10,552 nt of DNA from NCBI GenBank assembly GCA_023544495.1, contig JAMJFV010000047.1:3288-13839 (forward strand), read 5' to 3'. The notes beneath the pieces were generated by a model. That model was not told the DNA's origin. It saw only the letters and a list, made by a program, of their open reading frames with translations, and searched no databases. Below are positions 6,384-10,552 of this stretch, piece by piece; position 1 is the stretch's first letter, and each line of letters begins with the position of its first letter. A program made the translations under genes and the position numbers. Origin of the DNA: ANME-2 cluster archaeon (lineage in GTDB: Archaea > Halobacteriota > Methanosarcinia > Methanosarcinales > Methanocomedenaceae).

Positions 6384-7062
6384 ACTTGTCAGAACGGCCG
6401 GGCATCATACAAAAGAGATCGACCCGGAACTCGTACACAGGTGTATCGAACCAGGGGCAACCACCCCCGAAGCTATGACCATCGCAGAAGCTGGTCGAGC
6501 TGTTGCCCGGGATATCGTGGGGGACAGCTGCCCCGAGGATAAGATACGGCAGCGCTGCGTCGTTGCTACCGGTGACCCTGGGTTCAAGGACCTGCTGGTA
6601 TTCAGGCATGATCCCATCAGGGCCGGGTTGAACGCTATATCTGCCGGGGCACTGATATACACTGATATCAGGATGGTGCGCACGGGCATCATCAAGACCG
6701 GACATGGCTGTAAAGTGATATGCGTGCTGGATATCGAAGGGAGCGATGACCTGGCGCAGGATATGGGTATTACCAGGACATCAGCAGGGTTCCTGACAGC
6801 GGGGCAGGACCTGCAAGACTCCATTGTAGTGATCGGGAATGCCCCATCGGCTGCCATCACAGTATCCCGCATGGTCGATTACGGTATCAGGCCGACACTT
6901 ATTGTTGCTGTGCCTGTGGGGTTTGTGAACGCTGCCGGATCAAAGGAGCGGGTGCGCGAACTTGATGTGCCGTCCATGACCTGCACCGGGACCCGAGGTG
7001 GCACGCCGGTGGCAGTGGCCTGCATCAATGAACTGATCGTGATGCAAAAGAACGAATCATAA
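6373..7062 (+). CDS. cbiC: Cobalt-precorrin-8 methylmutase, variant lacking the usual active-site His
   Basis: This 229-aa CbiC/CobH family protein should move a methyl group from C11 to C12 to form cobyrinate, the last ring-modification step. Supporting blocks are TGDPGFKDLLVF (66-77), IGNAPSAA (about 156-163), VPVGFVNAAGSKER near residue 180, and TRGGTP near 210. In CobH the corresponding R-M-V-H-A-C-G block carries His43, implicated in catalysis. Here the aligned block is R61-C-V-V64-A-T-G, with valine at the His position. The nearby MVxHG-type block reads MVRTG. The protein may belong to an archaeal sub-branch of the family with a different active site; function is inferred from family and operon position. 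ATG 6373 overlaps cbiH by 11 nt; no good SD is seen, so translation probably depends on coupling. It is the last gene of the operon. Confidence 0.87.
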   Translation: MNTELVRTAGHHTKEIDPELVHRCIEPGATTPEAMTIAEAGRAVARDIVGDSCPEDKIRQRCVVATGDPGFKDLLVFRHDPIRAGLNAISAGALIYTDIRMVRTGIIKTGHGCKVICVLDIEGSDDLAQDMGITRTSAGFLTAGQDLQDSIVVIGNAPSAAITVSRMVDYGIRPTLIVAVPVGFVNAAGSKERVRELDVPSMTCTGTRGGTPVAVACINELIVMQKNES

Positions 7063-7067
7063 AAGAG

Positions 7068-7073
7068 ATATAT
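7068..7073 (+). promoter_or_regulatory. Possible TATA box for a leaderless hydrolase transcript
   Basis: ATATAT, in the context AAAAGAGATATATC, begins 6 nt after the cbiC stop. Its centre is about 26 nt before ATG 7096, and no SD precedes that ATG, which fits a leaderless mRNA. A second AT-rich stretch (7080-7090) is too close to the start codon to act as box A for this gene. Confidence 0.35.
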
Positions 7074-7095
7074 CACCGGCTATATAATAAACCCG

Positions 7096-8082
7096 ATGGC
7101 AAAGAAACGAAGGACCCGGCCTGTTGAAAACAAACACAAAAAAGATACCCGGCGACAGCAACAGATAGAAACTGAAAAACGGGCTAACAAGGCAAAAATT
7201 CTCATAGCGATTGGTTCGGCCATAATCCTTATCGCATTTTTGTGGACCTCTTTGGGCAACCATGATACGAAACTCGACTGGAATGTTGACGACGACGGGG
7301 TCTTGTCATATCCGGAACGAGGGATTCCCGTGTTTGATTCAAAGGTCATTGAAAATACACCTGATCATACCCTCGATCATATCAACTTTTCAAGCCGGGA
7401 TGCCATCATCAGTGCCCTATTGCGTATTCCCAACAGCAGCAGGCCTGTACCCGGTGTTCTTATACTTCCGGGTGCCACGGTAAGCAAAGAAGGGGAGCAA
7501 GGGCTGTCAGCAGAACTGGCAGAGATGGGGTATGCTTCCATGGTCATTGATCAGCGCAACAGGGGCGGCGTAGAAATCATGGTTGATGCTCTCCTGTTTG
7601 ATAAAGGTGAAGAACCTTTTGAACACAAGATGGTCTATGATGCCCTCAAAGCCGTTGATGTGATGCGCCGGTACGAGGATATCGACGCAGATAATATCAC
7701 CATAATCGGAATAAGCAACGGTGGCAGGTTTGGCATTATTGCAAGTGCCCTCGACCCTTCCATTAAGGGGATGATAGGGATCAGTACCAGCGGTTATGAT
7801 GTCGAGACCCTGATCGCCCAGAATCCTGACCAGAACACTGAGAACAAGACCAGGTTCCTGCGCTCCATTGACCCTGATACATACCTGGATACGCTTCCCC
7901 CGCGTAAACTGGTGATGATACATATGACCAATGACTCGATCATCCCCATAGAAATGGCCCGGACCACCTACGATAAAGCGGATGAGCCAAAGGCGTTCTA
8001 TCCGGTGGAAGGTAACGGACACGGGTATAATGGTGCCATGAGAGATGTGCTTGAAGCTGAACTTACCGATATGTTCAGTTAA
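7096..8082 (+). CDS. Membrane-anchored alpha/beta hydrolase
   Basis: This 328-aa protein begins with a very basic tail (1-34, rich in Lys/Arg/Gln), followed by one membrane helix (about 35-51) and an alpha/beta hydrolase domain (about 90-328). The basic tail before the helix predicts N-in topology, with the catalytic domain outside the cytoplasmic membrane. A complete triad can be proposed: nucleophile Ser207 in G-I-S-N-G, Asp280 in MTNDS, and His309 in NGHGYNG. The LPGATVSKEG loop (124-133) corresponds to the oxyanion-hole region. It resembles dienelactone-hydrolase or acyl-peptide-hydrolase-like proteins, but the substrate cannot be named. It lies 33 nt downstream of cbiC and may be read through from that operon or transcribed as a leaderless message. 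No functional link to cobalamin is evident. Confidence 0.75.
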   Translation: MAKKRRTRPVENKHKKDTRRQQQIETEKRANKAKILIAIGSAIILIAFLWTSLGNHDTKLDWNVDDDGVLSYPERGIPVFDSKVIENTPDHTLDHINFSSRDAIISALLRIPNSSRPVPGVLILPGATVSKEGEQGLSAELAEMGYASMVIDQRNRGGVEIMVDALLFDKGEEPFEHKMVYDALKAVDVMRRYEDIDADNITIIGISNGGRFGIIASALDPSIKGMIGISTSGYDVETLIAQNPDQNTENKTRFLRSIDPDTYLDTLPPRKLVMIHMTNDSIIPIEMARTTYDKADEPKAFYPVEGNGHGYNGAMRDVLEAELTDMFS

Positions 8083-8099
8083 AGAAATGGATCAATGTT

Positions 8100-8151
8100 T
8101 GTGTGATACTGATATGCACAATCTTTGTCACATATTTTTCACACATTTTTT
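8100..8151 (+). terminator. Possible terminator after the hydrolase gene
   Basis: TGTGTGA (8100-8106) can pair with TCACACA (8139-8145), followed at once by six T residues (8146-8151). T-rich tracts at 8135-8139 and 8146-8151 also fit archaeal U-tract termination. The loop is long (32 nt) and the second T-run overlaps the likely TATA element of the next gene, so the assignment is weak. Confidence 0.3.
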
Positions 8152-8156
8152 ATACA
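8146..8156 (+). promoter_or_regulatory. Possible TATA element for the thioredoxin-like gene
   Basis: TTTTTTATACA resembles box A. Its centre (about 8152) lies 18 nt before ATG 8170 and 27 nt before the in-frame ATG 8179, so a leaderless message starting at 8179 is possible. The gene has no SD at either ATG. Confidence 0.3.
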
Positions 8157-8169
8157 ATAGTGGATTAGA

Positions 8170-8715
8170 ATGTTCACCATGATAACTGCTGACAGAATGA
8201 TCCTGAAGTGCTTCATAACATTGTTGCTGTTCGTTCTGATTACCGGGACGGTAACCGCGGAAACTCCTCAGACATTGAAGGCTAAGATCAACAGCAACCT
8301 GGATAATAATACTCCCGTATTTGTATACTTCTATTCGGATAAATGTCATTTTTGCCAGGAACAATCACCAATAGTTAATATTTTAGAGGAGAGTTATTCC
8401 GACAATATCGCATTTATCTATGTAAATTTAGATGAAAATCCACTCTCGGGACTTGATTTCAATGTGAGGGGCGTCCCGATCTCATTGTTAATAACCGGTA
8501 GAGATGCAACCCAACAATTTGTTTACCAGGAATTCAGGGGTCTTACAAACAGCACAGTATTGAGCAACGGTATCGAACAGGTTGTGGCTAATATAAGTAT
8601 ACCGTCTGAAACGATTATTCAGACGCAGGACAAAAACTCAGGTACCATTATCCTGACATTGATAATAATCCTGATTGTTATTGCCGCTTTCCTGCTGTAT
8701 GTGGTAAGGCATTAG
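8170..8715 (+). CDS. Exported, C-terminally membrane-anchored thioredoxin-like protein
   Basis: This protein of up to 181 aa has a signal-like hydrophobic segment (about 11-26) ending near an Ala-x-Ala-like site (TVTAE, about 28-31). A thioredoxin-fold domain (about 32-145) follows, and a C-terminal membrane helix (about 159-178) ends in a short basic tail. The redox motif is Cys59-His-Phe-Cys62 after VYFYSDK. The VRGVP segment (99-103) supplies the cis-proline loop. The layout predicts a domain outside the cell facing the S-layer side, held by the C-terminal helix, acting as a thiol-disulfide oxidoreductase or carrier. The CHFC motif resembles thioredoxin-like proteins of the TlpA/DsbD-C type. 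In-frame ATGs at 8170, 8179 and 8197 all keep the signal segment; the true start is uncertain. The gene is notably AT-rich, ends in TAG, and is convergent with the aminotransferase gene 25 nt away. Confidence 0.78.
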   Translation: MFTMITADRMILKCFITLLLFVLITGTVTAETPQTLKAKINSNLDNNTPVFVYFYSDKCHFCQEQSPIVNILEESYSDNIAFIYVNLDENPLSGLDFNVRGVPISLLITGRDATQQFVYQEFRGLTNSTVLSNGIEQVVANISIPSETIIQTQDKNSGTIILTLIIILIVIAAFLLYVVRH

Positions 8716-8740
8716 ACTCAAAAAGGTTGACATTGCCATT

Positions 8741-9883
8741 TTATCCCAGTATGTGCTCTATCCGCTCCAACGCTGTCTGTATCCGTTCACGGCTGGTTGC
8801 ATAGGAAAACCGTATAAAGTCCATGCTGTTGGGACCAAAAGCGCTCCCGGGCGTAGCAGCTACAAAGGCATCGGTCAGCAGCTTTTCACAAACATCATCC
8901 CCATTGCCATACTCGCTCACATCAGCAAAAGCATAGAACGCCCCGCTGGGATAATTGCATTTGATGCCTATATTGTTCAACCCATCCACCAGCAAGTCCC
9001 GCCTTGCCTTGAACTCGGTTACCATTTCCGGGATGAAGGACTGGTCGCCTTTCAAAGCTTCCACCCCCGCCCACTGGACAAAAGTTGTGGCACTGCTGAC
9101 ACTGTGACTCTGCAGTTTGGACATGGACATATAGAGTTTATGTGACGTGGCAAGGTAACCCAGCCTCCAGCCAGTCATGGCATACGCTTTGGAAAAACCG
9201 TTAACCGTTATGGTGCGATCTTGCATGCCGGGGAGGCTGCCAATGCTCACGTGTTCTTTATCGTAAATGATCTTCTCATATATCTCGTCCGAAAGCACCG
9301 TTATATCATGATCTATAGCAATATCTGCGATCTCCTGCAGTACTTTCCCGGAAAAAATACCACCCGTTGGATTGCTCGGGCTGTTCACCACGATGAGTTT
9401 CGTTTTTTGAGTAATATAACCTGCAACATCAGTAGGATTGAAATCATTCTCAGGGTCAAGGGGTGCGAAAACCGTCCTGCCGCCTGCTATCTTGATGCAC
9501 GGGTCATAGGACACCCATGCCGGGTCGAACAGTATGGCCTCATCGCCCTCCTCCAGCATCGCCAATATGGCCTCGAACACGGCCTGCTTGGCACCCGGAG
9601 TCACGATAACGTGGGACGGCTCAATATTAAGGTTGTTCTCTTCATTCAGTTTCCCGGCAATGGCAAGGCGCAGTTCAGGTATGCCAACGGATGGAGAATA
9701 GTGCGTATCGCCCCTCCGCAACGATTCCACTGCTGCATCGGTAATGTTCTTCGGCGTCGCAAAATCTGGTTCACCCAGGCTGAAACTTATGACGTCATGT
9801 CCCTCGCGCTTAAGTTCATTAGCCAGATTCGTCATCCTGAGGGTTGCCGATTCCTCAATGCTCTGCAGGCGTCTTGATACCAT
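8741..9883 (-). CDS. Class I PLP aminotransferase, aspartate aminotransferase-like
   Basis: This 380-aa fold-type I aminotransferase of subgroup I-gamma has all key residues visible: SLGEPDF (35-41), HYSPSVG (61-67), the NPTGG loop with Asn171, SDEIYE with Asp199 and Tyr202, Schiff-base Lys232 in GFSKAYAMTGWRLGY, Arg240, and the carboxylate-binding Arg358 in FIRFSYATS. Such enzymes usually transfer amino groups between aspartate and 2-oxoglutarate, but several archaeal members prefer aromatic or other amino acids, so the substrate is not fixed. The ATG at 9881-9883 has a purine-rich SD-like GGGAG about 3-4 nt upstream. It lies 23 nt downstream of ribH on the same strand and is probably cotranscribed from the ribH promoter. 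The length is normal for the family. Confidence 0.88.
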   Translation of the reverse strand: MVSRRLQSIEESATLRMTNLANELKREGHDVISFSLGEPDFATPKNITDAAVESLRRGDTHYSPSVGIPELRLAIAGKLNEENNLNIEPSHVIVTPGAKQAVFEAILAMLEEGDEAILFDPAWVSYDPCIKIAGGRTVFAPLDPENDFNPTDVAGYITQKTKLIVVNSPSNPTGGIFSGKVLQEIADIAIDHDITVLSDEIYEKIIYDKEHVSIGSLPGMQDRTITVNGFSKAYAMTGWRLGYLATSHKLYMSMSKLQSHSVSSATTFVQWAGVEALKGDQSFIPEMVTEFKARRDLLVDGLNNIGIKCNYPSGAFYAFADVSEYGNGDDVCEKLLTDAFVAATPGSAFGPNSMDFIRFSYATSRERIQTALERIEHILG

Positions 9884-9906
9884 TGGCTCCCTTCTGGATT
9901 AGTATA

Positions 9907-10317
9907 TTATTTTAACCTTTGCACCATCTTGACGGCAGCTTCTACTGCCCGCTTTGCATAGTCCACCCGCTTGTGGGCATCGAGCCTGCTCATGCCAGGG
10001 CCCGAAATACCCAGTGTTACCGGTTTATCGTATTCCAGTGACAGGTCGATTATTTTCCTGGCAGCATGCTGTACTACAATCTCATCATGTTTGGTCTGTC
10101 CCTCGATAACGCAACCTATAGTGACCACCGCATCGATGTTGGGATTGTTCACCATCTTCTTGATAGCCAGCGGCATATCATATACACCGGGTACCATGAT
10201 GGTCTGTGCCACGGTGGCCCCTAAAAACTCTGCATGCTCCCTGCCGAGCATCTCCATCTGATATGTCAGGTCCCTGTTGAACTCTGCTACCACAAATCCC
10301 AGTTTAATATTATTCAT
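9907..10317 (-). CDS. ribH: 6,7-dimethyl-8-ribityllumazine synthase
   Basis: This 136-aa protein condenses 5-amino-6-ribitylaminouracil with 3,4-dihydroxy-2-butanone 4-phosphate in riboflavin synthesis. Family blocks are the FN pair at 13-14 (EFNRDLT), MVPGVYDMPLAIKK (41-54), GCVIEGQTKHDEIV (68-81) with the catalytic-type His77, and GISGPGMSRLDAH (103-115). It is the short archaeal form. The substrate 5-amino-6-ribitylaminouracil is also a precursor of the F420 deazaflavin chromophore, so this is a branch-point enzyme in a methanogen-type cell. ATG 10317 has GGAG about nine nt upstream and a TATA box upstream of that. The aminotransferase gene follows after 23 nt. The protein is expected to form a pentamer or a capsid-like assembly in the cytoplasm. 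Confidence 0.93.
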   Translation of the reverse strand: MNNIKLGFVVAEFNRDLTYQMEMLGREHAEFLGATVAQTIMVPGVYDMPLAIKKMVNNPNIDAVVTIGCVIEGQTKHDEIVVQHAARKIIDLSLEYDKPVTLGISGPGMSRLDAHKRVDYAKRAVEAAVKMVQRLK

Positions 10318-10352
10318 GAGTGCGATCTCCGATACTATTTCTTATTACTATT

Positions 10353-10362
10353 ATACTATAAA
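10353..10362 (-). promoter_or_regulatory. Probable TATA box of ribH
   Basis: The minus strand reads TTTATAGTAT in an A/T-rich stretch. A start about 25 nt downstream would lie near 10332, so the leader of about 15 nt would carry the GGAG before ATG 10317. It sits in the 57-nt gap between ribH and the upstream partial gene. Confidence 0.5.
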
Positions 10363-10374
10363 TTTTAATATGTC

Positions 10375-10552
10375 CTAATGACCGGCAGAACCTACATCCT
10401 CGTATCCCTGCCTCTGCCCGGTGCCTGCTTCATGTTCCAGGTCACGGGGCCGGAACATGAGTCTGACCACGTTCAGGGCATGTTCCCGTGAGCGCTGCTC
10501 CATCAGCCATGCAAGGGTCCTGTCATCCCGGGCCTCGTCCTCATGTACGAAC
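10375..10552 (-). CDS. C-terminal fragment of an unrecognised protein (start outside the window)
   Basis: An open frame on the minus strand runs from the window edge to a TAG at 10375-10377, giving 58 whole codons. The peptide is rich in charged residues (segments EDEARDDRTLAWLMEQRSRE and HALNVVRLMFRPRDLEHEAG) and begins with what looks like an amphipathic helix. No family was recognised. The competing plus-strand frame starting at 10378 closes after about 37 codons. The minus strand is favoured because it is open to the edge, is GC-rich like neighbouring genes, and lies in line with ribH. The fragment holds the 9-bp inverted repeat at 10430-10460. Confidence 0.5.
   Translation of the reverse strand, partial: FVHEDEARDDRTLAWLMEQRSREHALNVVRLMFRPRDLEHEAGTGQRQGYEDVGSAGH

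Noticed and set aside
9221..9877. A 218-codon open frame on the plus strand opposite the aminotransferase gene
   Set aside because: The minus-strand gene has all class I aminotransferase motifs; the antisense peptide shows no recognisable domain and no initiation signals.

Overview
The window reads as archaeal chromosome from a methanogen or a related anaerobic methane oxidiser, most likely Methanosarcinales/ANME-2-like. The signs are a complete DUF39-CBS plus NIL-ferredoxin pair (the sulfide-dependent homocysteine system of methanogens), an anaerobic-type corrin ring operon, a short archaeal-type lumazine synthase, TTTATATA-type box A promoters, leaderless-looking starts and GGTGA-type Shine-Dalgarno (SD) sequences. 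Genus cannot be fixed from sequence alone. There are no phage, transposon, CRISPR, tRNA or rRNA signals; this is ordinary core metabolism with a few unusual proteins.

Layout. (1) 11-598, minus: an orphan protein with one C2H2-like zinc finger and an array of eight 11-residue amphipathic repeats. (2) 819-2712, minus: the homocysteine pair, a 500-aa DUF39-CBS protein followed 4 nt later by a NIL/2x[4Fe-4S] ferredoxin. (3) 2713-2893: a divergent promoter region with two TATA boxes and two dyad clusters. (4) 2894-7062, plus: the tightly overlapped operon cbiT-cbiL-cbiF-cbiG-cbiH-cbiC, six steps of anaerobic cobalamin ring synthesis. (5) 7096-8082 and 8170-8715, plus: a membrane-anchored alpha/beta hydrolase and a secreted, C-terminally anchored thioredoxin-like protein. 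(6) 8741-10317, minus: ribH followed by a class I aminotransferase, with a partial unknown gene (10375-end) upstream of ribH.

How the genes connect. The divergent blocks (2) and (4) make the two inputs of corrinoid methyl transfer: homocysteine is the methyl acceptor of methionine synthesis, and the corrin ring is the cofactor of many methyltransferases. ribH serves flavin and F420/FO-type deazaflavin precursor metabolism. cbiD, cbiE, cbiJ, cbiA, cbiP, the cobalt chelatase and sirohydrochlorin synthesis are not in the window and must lie elsewhere.

The points most worth a second look are the 11-mer repeat protein, the apparent AUA start of cbiG, the missing canonical active-site histidine in CbiC, and the repeated CAAGTT/AACTTG operator-like cluster over the predicted start of the cbi transcript. 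I found no clear evidence of a wholly new multi-gene system.
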